Part shown: positions 10,871 to 20,842 of the stretch, piece after piece
Layout: each line of letters begins with the position of its first letter
Position numbering within the stretch: the first letter of the stretch is position 1
Assembly: GCF_023159225.1 (NCBI RefSeq)
Contig: NC_063172.1
Location: 61,500,828 to 61,564,827, forward strand
Source: Perognathus longimembris pacificus
Lineage: Eukaryota; Chordata; Mammalia; Rodentia; Heteromyidae
Length of the DNA: 64,000 bases
Direction of reading: 5' to 3'
Program-made: the position numbers and the translations under genes
The notes under the pieces: generated by a model
Database searches by the model: none
Seen by the model: the letters and a program-made list of their open reading frames with translations, nothing else
What the model was told of the DNA's origin: nothing

Positions 10871-11788
10871 GGCTAGCAAAATAGTGCTGATGGTGGTGAT
10901 CAGCTGTAATCCTGAGTGCACATTAGTAGCCATCTAGCAGGGGCTGCTGGATCCAGAGTAGACGGAGGCCTCGGGGATGGGTCATGTGGATTCCATTGGA
11001 AGATTTATAGTGTAGCCATTGAGGAAATCCAAGCAGGACTGAAAATCCGGTTCCTAGATAATTCCAAAGGTTTAAAAGAAAATGACTGTTAATGAGTTGG
11101 ACACATTTTAACCTTGTAATGTTTTATTACTATTTTCCAAGTGACAACATAGATTCCCGGTTAATAGAGACTTAATAAAGGCTTAATATTCCCTGAGAAG
11201 AGTGGGGACCCACCGCCCACTGCACCCCACCCTACCACCATCTTCCTTTATCGGAAGCAGAGTTGTATAATCTGAAAAACCTGACATTCCATATTGAGGG
11301 TTTATTGTAAGGTAGTAAAACCAGATTTTATATCTCGTTTATTCCTACAACTTCTGATGTGCTTCCAAAAATGGTATTAAGGCAGCAGCTGAGGAAATTT
11401 TATGAGATAATGAAGCAGAACAGTTACTGAAAGCCATCTGCTCAGTTGTTTACAAACTTGCTTCAATACTTCAGAGGCAGTGGTAGGGTACGTGTCTAAA
11501 CTTCACAAGCTGCACTAGGTAGAACTAAATGAAGTGCGCCTGGGCTGGGCTGAGCTCAGGCCCTCTCTCTGCAGCGTGAGCCGTTGCCAGGCAGGCCTGT
11601 TGGAAGCCAGCAGAAAGCACCACACAGAGGTGATTATGTGCCACCATCTGTCACGCTTCAAGCCTACCATACAGCATGGCTAATCAGCCTTGGCAGGATG
11701 ATGGATGAACAGCAGCAGCTGCCAAAAGCCACTGTTGGCAAACAGTCCTGAAGTTAAGAACTTTTCCCCCCTCTGTCTTCCTCTCCAG

Positions 11789-11878
11789 GGTCCTGCTGCG
11801 TGTCCGCATGCTGTACTACCTAAGACAAGAAGTGATAGGAGACCAAGCAGATAAGATCCTAGAGGGTGCTGACTCAAG
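11789..11878 (+). CDS. CHD7: CHD7 exon 24
   Basis: Ninety bases encoding [17 protein letters not shown] and then [11 protein letters not shown], a helix of the SLIDE-like region. The phases join to K|V upstream and S|E downstream. Acceptor CTCTCCAG; donor AAG|GTTGGT has T at +3, weaker than its neighbours. Confidence 0.96.
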
Positions 11879-12364
11879 GTTGGTGCTGGTGCACATTTGT
11901 TCTGTACCTCCCCCCCGGCGCCCCCCCCCCCCCCCCCCCCCGAGCTAATCCAGGTAGTCAGGAAATACGGCTGTGTTTCGGAAACTTCACAACCCATTAG
12001 TAGCTTCCCTCCTCCTTTGCATCTTGAATGCGTGCGTTTGTGTCCTCTAAACTTGGGGATGTGATGAGAATCAGTAAAAGGCTGTTGGTGTGCATCTATA
12101 TAAAAAGGTGTTCACTAGATGGTTGGTGTCTTGAGGTGACCTTTAGATGGGATACCACGTGACAAAGTTCATTTCCGGCCATGATGGAAGGTGGCCCAAC
12201 TGTGTCCTGTCTTTCACCTTTCTGGTTCCTCCCCACTCTGCTTAGATATGTATTGTGGGGAAGAAAGTATGGGAAGTCATTTGCAGTATTCACTACTGAG
12301 AATTAGAATTCCTTTTTAATACTAGTATTTCTTTTGAATATTGTTTAAACAACTGTCTTTCTAG
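11879..12364 (+). other. CHD7: CHD7 intron 24 with C21 run
   Basis: A 486-base intron. A C-rich stretch starts at 11,908 and ends in 21 consecutive C at 11,921-11,941, only about 40 bases from the weak exon 24 donor. The rest shows no recognised repeat. Confidence 0.9.
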
Positions 12365-12468
12365 TGAAGCAGATGTTTGGATCCCTGAACCTTTCCATGC
12401 TGAAGTTCCTGCAGATTGGTGGGATAAGGAAGCAGATAAATCCCTCTTAATTGGAGTGTTCAAACATG
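12365..12468 (+). CDS. CHD7: CHD7 exon 25
   Basis: One hundred and four bases encoding [15 protein letters not shown], then [20 protein letters not shown]. The [11 protein letters not shown] motif is a SANT-like first helix used repeatedly in CHD6-9. Donor CATG|GTAAGT is strong. Confidence 0.97.
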
Positions 12469-13814
12469 GTAAGTGATGTTTCTGTTTGGATGCATCTCGA
12501 CTGTGTGGCTTTGTCTTTATTTAGAACTCCTTGCATACTCTTTTCCAAAGTCATAATATTAATGAGAATAGTTCCAAAGGACTCTTGGCGTCGACCATTT
12601 TTCTGTACTAAAAATCTAATATGAACTGTAAATATCAGATGCTGTTTTTGAATGTTTGTTGAGTATTTGAGAAGAAAACATTTCTTTCTTGGCTGTAAAT
12701 AGAACCCAAAACATATTTGTTTCGGTAATAGCCAAGTTGTGCTATAGCTCTCCCTAAACTTTGCTTCCAGCAGCTTCCCTCACTAACTCTGCCAGCCGGT
12801 GTCAGAGTGGACGGTGGGCTTAACCTCTGCTATTAATCTGTACAAGTGCCTCCTGGGCTTTGTTCCAAGCAATATTTCACAAATGTCAGTGCTGAGGACT
12901 CGCCGCTCCCCCGAGTGGGATGTAGCCTTGTTAACTTTGAAAGGCTGGGGATGCAGAACTGGCATGCTATATACAGTGAGCGATTCCTGATTATAATCCC
13001 AATTCTCTGGAGGTCGTGGAGGTATTCTCAGCAGCCCAGCCTGACTAAAGGGGAGAATGATGGCTTATAAAACCTTTCATGATTACAGTTTGGCTTGCGG
13101 CTCTACAGCAGTTAGGAGCGGTGTGTTGTAGTACACATCCTAATTGAATTGTGCTCTTCTGCCTATGTACTTGCAGCCGTGTTTTGTGAGCTCTGCCTCC
13201 GAATCATTTTCCCGCAGTGCACTGTTGGGATCTGCCATTTTCCATCTAGTCAACTTGGGCAGTCAAAAAGCAAATTGCAGTTTGAAAACCATAGAGGGAA
13301 CAGTGTCATCTTACTGACATGCATCATCCCAAACCTAATAAGACAGGTTCGCTGGCCTTACGTATGCGGGGATTTTTCAGCCGGCCGTGCGACCGAAGCT
13401 ATTCAGGAAGGATGCGGGTGGACTTGGAGTTCCACTGCAGAGGTCATAAAGGAACATTAGGAAGCCTTTTAAATGTCAAGCAAAATTAGATCTTGGGAAA
13501 AATAGGGTCAGAAGATTCTCCCAGGCAGCCTACAGTTACTCCGAACCTGTTTTGTCTATTTGTATTTTTGGTAATTCTGGTATTGTTCCTGAAGTGTACC
13601 TTGCCCTCCCCTCCCCCCACCCCCCGCCCCAAATAAAAACAAACGAACTCGCCTAGAATTCTAGCGAATGTTCTACTAAAATAAAGTGTAATTCAGTCCA
13701 ACATAGGCAGTGGTCTTTTGGGAGAAGTAAACTTGTGTGTTTGTGGCAGTGCTGTGACTTTGACGGCCTTTCTTTGTTTCTTTGTGTGTGCGTGGGCTGC
13801 TGGGCACGGCACAG
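12469..13814 (+). other. CHD7: CHD7 intron 25
   Basis: A 1.35 kb intron with no SINE or L1 recognised, which is notable beside the repeat-dense introns around it. A C-rich stretch lies at about 13,605-13,630. Segments around 12,770-13,110 look complex and could be conserved, but I cannot test that. Confidence 0.85.
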
Positions 13815-13944
13815 GCTATGAGAAGTACAACTCCATGCGAGCTGACCCTGCGCTGTGCTTTCTGGAACGAGTCGGTATGCCCGATGCCAAGGCCATAGCT
13901 GCCGAGCAAAGAGGAACAGACATGCTAGCAGATGGCGGCGATGG
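13815..13944 (+). CDS. CHD7: CHD7 exon 26
   Basis: One hundred and thirty bases encoding [19 protein letters not shown], then [16 protein letters not shown] and a glycine-rich end. With exon 25 it completes a SANT-like unit. Acceptor GCACAG, donor GATGG|GTAAGA. Confidence 0.97.
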
Positions 13945-14325
13945 GTAAGAAGGACATTTTAAAATTTTAATAAACTTGATGTCAGTATCACGTCTATTGG
14001 CAGGGTTCAGTTCTTACAGTGCACTACTCTCCATAGCGTGCCTCGTTTGAACTTAATCAATGTTTACCAGCATATTCTATTTGTATAGCATACTGATTGT
14101 TTGAACAAAGTATATTATCTAAACAACCCGAAGCGTGTTTGTCTTTTTCAAGGGGCAGTCCATCCTCAACCCACAGGGGCTGCATGTAGTCAGTGCGGAT
14201 AAGCACTGCTTTTGGTGGCAAACCCTGAATTAAACGTGGTATTAAGCAGAGTTTTACTCTCGCCTACCCACCCCACTTACCAGGGTGATGTAAGCTTTGT
14301 GTTTGTTTGTTTTTTTAAAACACAG
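13945..14325 (+). other. CHD7: CHD7 intron 26
   Basis: A 381-base intron; no repeat recognised. Confidence 0.9.
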
Positions 14326-14398
14326 TGGAGAATTTGATAGAGAAGATGAAGACCCAGAATATAAACCAACCAGAACACCTTTCAAAGATGAAATAGAA
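14326..14398 (+). CDS. CHD7: CHD7 exon 27
   Basis: Seventy-three bases encoding [19 protein letters not shown] then KDEIE, a short acidic linker. Acceptor AACACAG, donor GAA|GTAAGA. Confidence 0.96.
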
Positions 14399-14616
14399 GT
14401 AAGAACTTGTATATGTTGGCTTTTATAGCAACATTAAAATAGAACACATCTATAGATAAGACTTGTTAAACTTTATAGGTAATGGCTTTGGGGGGGGGAG
14501 GGAGAAAAATGAGGGAGGAGGTAATAAGTTTGATAAGAAATGTACTCACTGCCTTATGGTATGAATTTTTTTTTTAAGATAAAATTCAAATTAACATGTT
14601 TCTGGCTTTGCTCAAG

Positions 14617-14674
14617 GAATTTGCAAATTCTCCTCCCGAGGATAAGGAAGAGCCCATGGAAATTCATGGCCCAG
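14617..14674 (+). CDS. CHD7: CHD7 exon 28 (micro-exon)
   Basis: Fifty-eight bases encoding EFANSPPEDKEEPMEIHGP plus one base of a glycine codon. The acceptor reads CTCAAG, an A before the AG, which is weaker than the usual CAG or TAG. The phase and the CHD7-like EFANSP motif support the call. Skipping it would shift the frame. Confidence 0.93.
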
Positions 14675-15304
14675 GTAAGATGCCAGAGGAGCTCTGGCTC
14701 CGAGCAGCGTGGGTGCCGGGCCGCCAGGCCTGTCTGCGAGGGCGCCTTCCCCACACTGCCGTCTCGTGTGAATAACTTGTTCTTAGGGTTGAGTTTTTAT
14801 TACGTTGAATTTCTTTGATAGAATTCTTTCAAGATCTATTCATACTCACACTAATGAAAATGTTAAGCATCTTTAAGATGTCCTATCATGCCCCCCTCCC
14901 TTTTAGGCATTTGTTGTTTGAAAGAGCGCCACTTTGTCTAGCGTACTGACCCTCTACCTAATATAAAATCATTAGGTTGTGATTACTTGTTATGTTCAAG
15001 ATTATTAATATTCTAAGTACATAATAGGAGAGATCCTTGTAGCTCATGCTATCAAGTATGCTTCTTTATCTGTACAACTGATACACTTGCTTTGTTTCCC
15101 CTAAAGAGTTGATTTTTTTAAATAGTCTTTGAGTTTCATACAAATATTGTTATTCCTTATTTATGTTTTGAAAACTAGGGCATTGCTCAGCCCTTTCCCA
15201 CACTGTCATTTGGATGCTAATGAGTCATCTTGTTTTGTTGGAAAATCCTGTGTCTTGCAAAATTGCAGCGACACATTTCAGAAATACGTCTCCCACTTCC
15301 CCAG
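14675..15304 (+). other. CHD7: CHD7 intron 28
   Basis: A 630-base, mostly AT-rich intron with no repeat recognised. Confidence 0.88.
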
Positions 15305-15533
15305 GCAAGCACAGCGAGAGTAGTGCTGAGTTAGGCCAACTTTACTGGCCTTCCACTTCAACCCTGACCACGCGTCTGCGCCGCCTCATTACTGCCTATC
15401 AGCGCAGCTATAAAAGGCAACAAATGAGGCAAGAGGCCCTAATGAAGACTGACCGGCGGAGACGGCGGCCTCGGGAGGAAGTGAGAGCGCTGGAGGCGGA
15501 AAGGGAAGCTATTATATCTGAGAAGCGGCAAAA
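15305..15533 (+). CDS. CHD7: CHD7 exon 29 (basic linker)
   Basis: Two hundred and twenty-nine bases. The peptide has [19 protein letters not shown], then [19 protein letters not shown], then [15 protein letters not shown] and a charged helix. The [10 protein letters not shown] patch is a plausible nuclear localisation or nucleic-acid-binding stretch (inference). Acceptor CCCCAG, donor CAAAA|GTGAGT. Confidence 0.97.
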
Positions 15534-15774
15534 GTGAGTTTCCTCAGGGGTCACTCAGCACCCCTTCAGTCTACCCCGCCTGCTCTGCTCTCTGCCCACA
15601 GAGTCAGCAGTCATGACAAAGATAGTGGCCAGCAGAGAGAGGCTTGCTCCATCACGGGGCCTTGTCTTCCCAACCCAAACACAAGTGTCTTTCTCAGGGA
15701 AAGGAAAAGAAAGAGGGCACCATACATGCCTTCGTCCTCAAGTGCGGTGTGAGCCTAGCTCTTCTTTCTCACAG

Positions 15775-15983
15775 GTGGACGAGAAGAGAGGAGGCTGATT
15801 TTTACCGAGTGGTATCCACCTTTGGGGTGATTTTTGACCCTGTGAAACAGCAGTTTGACTGGAACCAGTTCCGAGCCTTTGCCAGGCTTGACAAAAAGTC
15901 AGACGAGAGTTTGGAGAAGTACTTCAGCTGCTTCGTGGCCATGTGCAGGCGCGTCTGCCGAATGCCTGCCAAGCCCGACGACG
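15775..15983 (+). CDS. CHD7: CHD7 exon 30 (SANT-like domain)
   Basis: Two hundred and nine bases. [19 protein letters not shown], then [19 protein letters not shown] and [19 protein letters not shown] form a SANT/Myb-like unit conserved in CHD6-9. Acceptor TCACAG, donor GACG|GTAGGT. A 106-base intron separates it from exon 31. Confidence 0.97.
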
Positions 15984-16089
15984 GTAGGTGCATTAACTCG
16001 CCGCGTTCTGGATGAGGTGGCCGGGTTGGTGAGACGTGAGAAAACGGGCAGAAGTTTCCCGAGTAAATGCAAGTGCTTCCGTGTTACAG

Positions 16090-16758
16090 ATCCACCCGAC
16101 CTGGCCTCCCTGATCGAGCCCATCACCGAGGAACGGGCCTCTAGAACTCTGTATCGCATCGAGCTGCTGCGGAAGATCCGCGAGCAGGTGCTGCATCACC
16201 CGCAGCTCGGAGAGCGGCTGAAGCTCTGCCAGCCCAGCCTGGATCTCCCGGAGTGGTGGGAGTGTGGGCGGCACGACCGGGACCTGCTGGTGGGCGCGGC
16301 GAAGCATGGGGTCAGCCGGACAGACTACCACATCCTCAACGACCCTGAGCTGTCCTTCTTGGATGCGCATAAGAACTTCGCTCAAAACCGAGGCGTGAGT
16401 AGCGTCTCCTTGAACCCGCTGGTCACGGGCTTTGGGCAGATTCCTCCAGTCATCTCCTCGGCTCACGGTCACGAAGAGAAGGTACCAGAACCAGGTGAAG
16501 GCAAGGCAGAGGAATCTGAAAACTCATTGGCCAAGGAGAGGTCCGAGGGGAGAGAGGAGGAAGAAGAAGCCGATGGTGGGGACAAGGACAGCAAGCAGGA
16601 ATGTGAGGCTGAGGCCAGCTCTGTGAAGAGCGAGCTGAAAGGGGCAGAGGGCAGTGCAGAACCTGGCTCCAAGTCTGTCTCGGAGAAGGGCTCGGAAGAA
16701 GATGACGAAGAGAAGCTGGAGGATGATGATAAGTCAGAGGAGTCATCCCAGCCTGAAG
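16090..16758 (+). CDS. CHD7: CHD7 exon 31 (SANT-like unit plus acidic low-complexity tail)
   Basis: Six hundred and sixty-nine bases, the second largest exon here. The first half is highly conserved: [37 protein letters not shown], then [18 protein letters not shown]. The second half is a fast-changing acidic stretch rich in Glu, Ser and Lys ([36 protein letters not shown]) with no predicted fold. Donor GAAG|GTAGGG. Confidence 0.97.
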
Positions 16759-16849
16759 GTAGGGCCCGGCCGCCCGGACTTGGACTCTTCCCGATGCTCA
16801 GTGACCACTGTGGGATGGGCCCTTGTTTCTGTTCTTGCCTTTTCGTGGC

Positions 16850-16932
16850 AGTTCTTGGGATTGAACCCCAGGGCTTCACACTGACTAGGCAGCCGCTCTC
16901 GCGCTTGAGCTTCAGACACCTCCCAGCCCATT
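16850..16932 (-). mobile_element. tRNA-like (ID/dID) SINE monomer
   Basis: GGGATTGAACCCCAGGGCTT on the plus strand is the reverse of an ID-type B-box region, and ACTAGGCAGCCGCTCTCGC is the reverse of the A-box side. It is a single monomer without a right unit. Confidence 0.6.
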
Positions 16933-17199
16933 GTTTGGGAACTAGTTTATCTTCCCTTGAGCTTACAAAAGGAGTGTCCATTTCCTTCTGTGAAGGGGTA
17001 TTCTAGTTAGGATTCCATGCATTTTCCCCTGATCCTTTATCATAGGCAAACATAGGAGTATTGTACCTTCACATAAATAACTTCTGATTGAAGAATGGAA
17101 GTTAGCTTCCTGGTCAGCTATAGTAGAAATTCCATGTGCTGAGATTTGGAGGATTTCAGTTAAAGGCCAGCCAGCCAGCCTGGGCAGAAAGTGAGACAA

Positions 17200-17282
17200 G
17201 TAGGACTGTAGTCATAGCTCAAGTGTTAGAATGCTAGCCCAGTTAGCTCAAGGGCCTGGGTTCAAACCCTAAAATTGGGGGA
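17200..17282 (+). mobile_element. tRNA-like SINE monomer
   Basis: CATAGCTCAAGTGTTAGAAT resembles the A-box side and GGGTTCAAACCC the B box of a tRNA-Ala-type SINE. Old, single monomer. Confidence 0.6.
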
Positions 17283-17860
17283 GGGGAGGAATCATGTGAC
17301 AGTAATCTGTACAAATGGATATGAGGAAAGTCATTCCCTGAGTAGATAATATTAATGATTTTAAAGCAAGTGGCGCTTAATTTATTTTATTACAGAAGTA
17401 AAGGGTAAGAATAAAATCTGAAAATAACCCATTGTCTTTCCAAGTCACAGATGATTGGCACATAGTAGCAATAAGGCTCTACATCATACTGCACTGCTAG
17501 AGTAGAAGCTTCCATATCAGCTGAAGTTGTAGCCTTTGTCCTGTGTCAGGGAACAGAGGTTCTTGTGTCAGAGACATGATTGACCCTCGGCCTCCTTGAA
17601 GATTTACTTGCACGCTACCAGAGGGAAGTCTGTCAGCCTCTAATTCTTTCATCTGTAAGGTGGGAACCATGCCCTCTACACTAAAGGGCCACTCCAAGCT
17701 TTAGACAACAAACATCTGTAAAAGAACCAACACCATTCTAGCTACATCGGAGGTGCTAGATACAACGAGCAGATTGGTATTCATCTTGTTAATGGTGCCC
17801 TCTCTGAACTTGTGTTTCAGTGATATTCTAGTTGTGAATAATACACATTAACTTACTTCT

Positions 17861-17866
17861 CAGCAG
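17861..17866 (+). promoter_or_regulatory. CHD7: NAGNAG tandem splice acceptor of exon 32
   Basis: CAGCAG at the exon border allows use of either AG. The upstream AG gives ...PE-A-G-A-V..., as I recall for human CHD7. The downstream AG would drop one alanine codon in frame. Confidence 0.75.
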
Positions 17867-18024
17867 GAGCTGTCACTAGAGGAAAGAATTTTGATGAAGA
17901 GAGTAATGCTTCTATGAGCACTGCTAGGGATGAAACAAGAGACGGATTCTACATGGAGGACGGAGACACCTCTGTAGCACATCTCCTTCATGAAAGGACA
18001 TTTGCCTTCTCATTTTGGCCTAAG
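17864..18024 (+). CDS. CHD7: CHD7 exon 32
   Basis: One hundred and sixty-one bases encoding [18 protein letters not shown], then [17 protein letters not shown] and [14 protein letters not shown]. The aromatic end motif FAFSFWPK is characteristic of CHD7. Phase 0 at the end, donor AAG|GTTAGT. Confidence 0.96.
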
Positions 18025-19803
18025 GTTAGTGGGGTTTGTAGTTTTTGTTTTGAACAGTATGTGTTGGGGGGGAATCTTTCTAACTTGTTTTTTTTTTCAA
18101 GTATGGGGGGGTATTTTGTGGTACTGAGGGTGGAAATTAGGGTCTGCACTTGTTGGATGAGTGCCAATACCTCATCTTTCACCTGAACCATGCCCCCTCC
18201 TTTCCCTTTGTCCTCAGTTATTTTCAAGGACGTGTCCCTTCATGCTTGGGCCTGTGCTCCCATCTCCTACTTGTACTTCTCTTAGTTGCTGGAAATAACT
18301 AGGCACCCATGGAGCCCACACCTGGGTTGAGATGGAGCTAGTGAGCCCTTCAGTCTGGGTTGGCCTCCAACGTTGATTCCCCAATTTCTACATATCAAGT
18401 AGCAAGGATTATTTATGTGCTTGAGGCACCATGTGTGATTGCTACGTCAAATAATCTTCAGGTATATACATTGGCGCAATGTATGAAGGCTGTAGATTTG
18501 TTTTTATGTTTTAAAAGAATGGCCCCAAAAAAGTAAAACACAAGAAAAAGATAGGAAGATTTTTGTACTAGGATAAGAAATGGGAAAAATTAAGAAAGGA
18601 ACTTCACCTTGGCTCCTTGGGCTTTTTAGGTCCGTTGCAAGTTGTCCAGTAGAATCTGCGGATTATTTCAATGCATTCATCCTTTACCAAATAAAATGTG
18701 GGGACTTTTACAGTGTGTGTTTACATTTTACTTCTTTTTTAATCTCAAGCAAGGCTTTCACACTTAAGCTCACATATTTGAAAACCTGATGCCCTTTTAC
18801 CCCGACAGTGGGTGGGCTGTTGGCCTGGTTGCTGCAGTGCATCATGGTCTCCTTTCCAGTGTAGTTATCTAAAACCAAAGGCACACGAAAATGTCTTTTT
18901 AATAAGTCCCTGTGTCACAAGGATCTATTTTTCAGGGTGGGGACGCAATCATCACAGTCACCATAACAGGGCTGACTGGTTTAAAACAAGCACCACAAAA
19001 TCGGGCTTCCGTCTACTCCTTCCCAGGCCAGACCTAACCGTGTACTGCTGCTTAAGAAAGAAGGTTGCGTTTCTGACTGAAGAGGGTCCTATCCGAGAGA
19101 GTTGCCCCTCTCTCTCCTTTCGTTTCCCCGTTGTGCTAATCTTTATTGAGACTAGAAGGGAGTTTCTCAGATGAGCCAAGAGTTTATAGTAGCGGACACT
19201 TTTAATCTATGGAAACTTGGTCTAAGAGCTGTAATTAGAAATTTTTAATGTGCATGCTTCAATGAAATTTGGAGCGATAATAGGTGGGGAATGCAAATTG
19301 ACATTCATTAGGTGTTCGTAGGTTGGTGCCCACTTCATAATGCTGAACTTTATTAATAGTGACGCTAATGATGTCCCCCCGCGCCCCCCCCCCCTTCGTG
19401 GGATGCATGCACTGCATCCTGGGAGCTGAGGGGCCAGTCGGCGATGCTAAGCGCGGGCTCTCTGGTGTTGTCTGCTGCCATCCACCAATGCTTCTGAACG
19501 GGTGGAGCCTCAATAGGAGTTCCTTTTTTTTTTTTTTTTTTTTTAATGAGCTCATTTTGAAGGTGGTAGCTATTTTTGTAATGTGCAGTGTTCATAGTTG
19601 AGAAGTAATTTCAGTGAGTTTTATTTATTTGCTGGGTTGTTGGATTTGTTTTCTTTGCCCTCCCTCTGTCCTCTGCTACCATTACCACCACTTGACTTTC
19701 TCAGCTCTTTTTTGTGCTCGTTAGCATCTTGATGGGTATATTTGTGTAATAATTTTAACCAAGTCTTTGTTACAGTTTCGTGCTACTTTTTTTCTCCCCT
19801 CAG
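18025..19803 (+). other. CHD7: CHD7 intron 32
   Basis: Mostly unique sequence. An ID-like scrap may lie near 18,110-18,200. C-runs sit at 19,375-19,394 and a long T-run at about 19,523-19,544. No exon-like feature seen. Confidence 0.88.
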
Positions 19804-20031
19804 GATAGAGTAATGATAAACCGATTAGACAACATCTGTGAAGCGGTGCTGAAAGGCAAATGGCCAGTAAATAGGCGCCAGATGTTTGATTTCCAGGGCC
19901 TCCTCCCTGGCCACACTCCCACCTCGGTGGACAGTCCTCTGCAGAGGAGGAGCTTTGCCGAGCTCTCTGTGGTTGGCCAGGCCAGCATTAGTGGGGGTGA
20001 GGACATTACGACTTCTCCTCAGCTGTCAAAG
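19804..20031 (+). CDS. CHD7: CHD7 exon 33
   Basis: Seventy-six codons, phase 0 at both ends. It contains [37 protein letters not shown] and a serine/threonine-rich end. Exons 33 to 38 all join in phase 0, so skipping any internal one would keep the frame. Acceptor CCCTCAG, donor AAG|GTGAGT. Confidence 0.97.
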
Positions 20032-20398
20032 GTGAGTCAGAGCAGTTGGTTTTTGCATCTTAAAGGAAAGCCCTCTGAGTCTTCTCAGTTGGAAGTTTGT
20101 GTTTCGCTAGTCCTACTTGCTTGGTCTGTGTTGAGATGAGGACTCACCGGTTGCCAAGTAGATCCCAAACTCTTGGGCTCACACAATCCTCCTGCCTCAG
20201 CTTCCTTGCAGCTCCGCCTCACCGAGCTCAGCGACTGCTTCCATTTGTAATTAAGGTGGTTGCTATTTCCCCAGCAGTGGTCACCATGTGTGAATGCTTC
20301 TTTCTTTAAGCTTGTGGCTCCTTGTTTCTAATTCCATCCCCCATAACAGAGACACTTTTGTCTTGTTGCAACTATTGTGTTGGAACTTCTTTCAATAG
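20032..20398 (+). other. CHD7: CHD7 intron 33 with B1-like SINE fragment
   Basis: A 367-base intron. About 20,138-20,228 reads as a minus-strand B1-like fragment (CTTGGGCTCACACAATCCTC, CTGCCTCAGCTTCC). Confidence 0.75.
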
Positions 20399-20842
20399 GA
20401 AGATGCCCTCAACCTCTCCATCCCTCGCCAGCGGCGGCGCAGGAGGAGGAAAATTGAAATCGAGGCCGAAAGAGCTGCCAAGAGGCGAAATCTCATGGAG
20501 ATGGTTGCCCAGCTGCGAGAGTCTCAGGTGGTCTCCGAGAATGGACAAGAAAAAGTTGTGGATTTATCCAAGGCCTCGCGAGAGGCGACAAGTTCTACCT
20601 CAAATTTTTCATCTCTTACTTCAAAGTTTCTCATGCCTAATGTCTCGACACCGGTGTCAGATGCCTTTAAGACTCAGATGGAGCTGCTCCAAGCAGGTCT
20701 GGCCCGCACGCCCACGAGGCATCTGCTCAACGGCTCCCTGGTGGACGGAGAGCCGCCCGTGAAGAGGCGGCGGGGCAGGAGGAAAAACGTGGAGGGCCTC
20801 GATCTGCTGTTCATGAGCCACAAACGGACATCGTTGAGTGCA
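20399..20842 (+). CDS. CHD7: CHD7 exon 34 (basic, nuclear-targeting region)
   Basis: One hundred and forty-eight codons, phase 0. It holds an arginine-rich stretch [16 protein letters not shown], then a helix [17 protein letters not shown], a Ser/Thr-rich linker, and a second basic cluster KRRRGRRKN followed by [13 protein letters not shown]. The two basic clusters are likely nuclear localisation signals (inference). Acceptor CAATAG, donor GCA|GTAAGT. Confidence 0.97.

Larger units (their letters stand above)
7411..11788 (+). other. CHD7: CHD7 intron 23
   Basis: It contains a B1-like SINE scrap (about 7,459-7,510), a G16 run, an L1 3' fragment, a MIR split by a B1-dID element, an IDL-Geo-type SINE, a (GGT)n tract and a second MIR. 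The stretch 10,870-11,788 looks unique and could include conserved non-coding sequence; nothing specific can be assigned. Confidence 0.9.
16759..17863 (+). other. CHD7: CHD7 intron 31
   Basis: It contains a minus-strand tRNA-like SINE monomer at about 16,850-16,932, a plus-strand tRNA-like monomer at about 17,200-17,282 (GTTCAAACCC B-box-like), and unique AT-rich sequence. It ends in a CAGCAG tandem acceptor. Confidence 0.88.

Noticed and set aside
15855..17006. A 383-codon open frame running through intron 30 and out of exon 31
   Set aside because: The middle part is the true exon 31 frame; the ends read through introns into SINE-derived sequence and ignore clear GT-AG sites.
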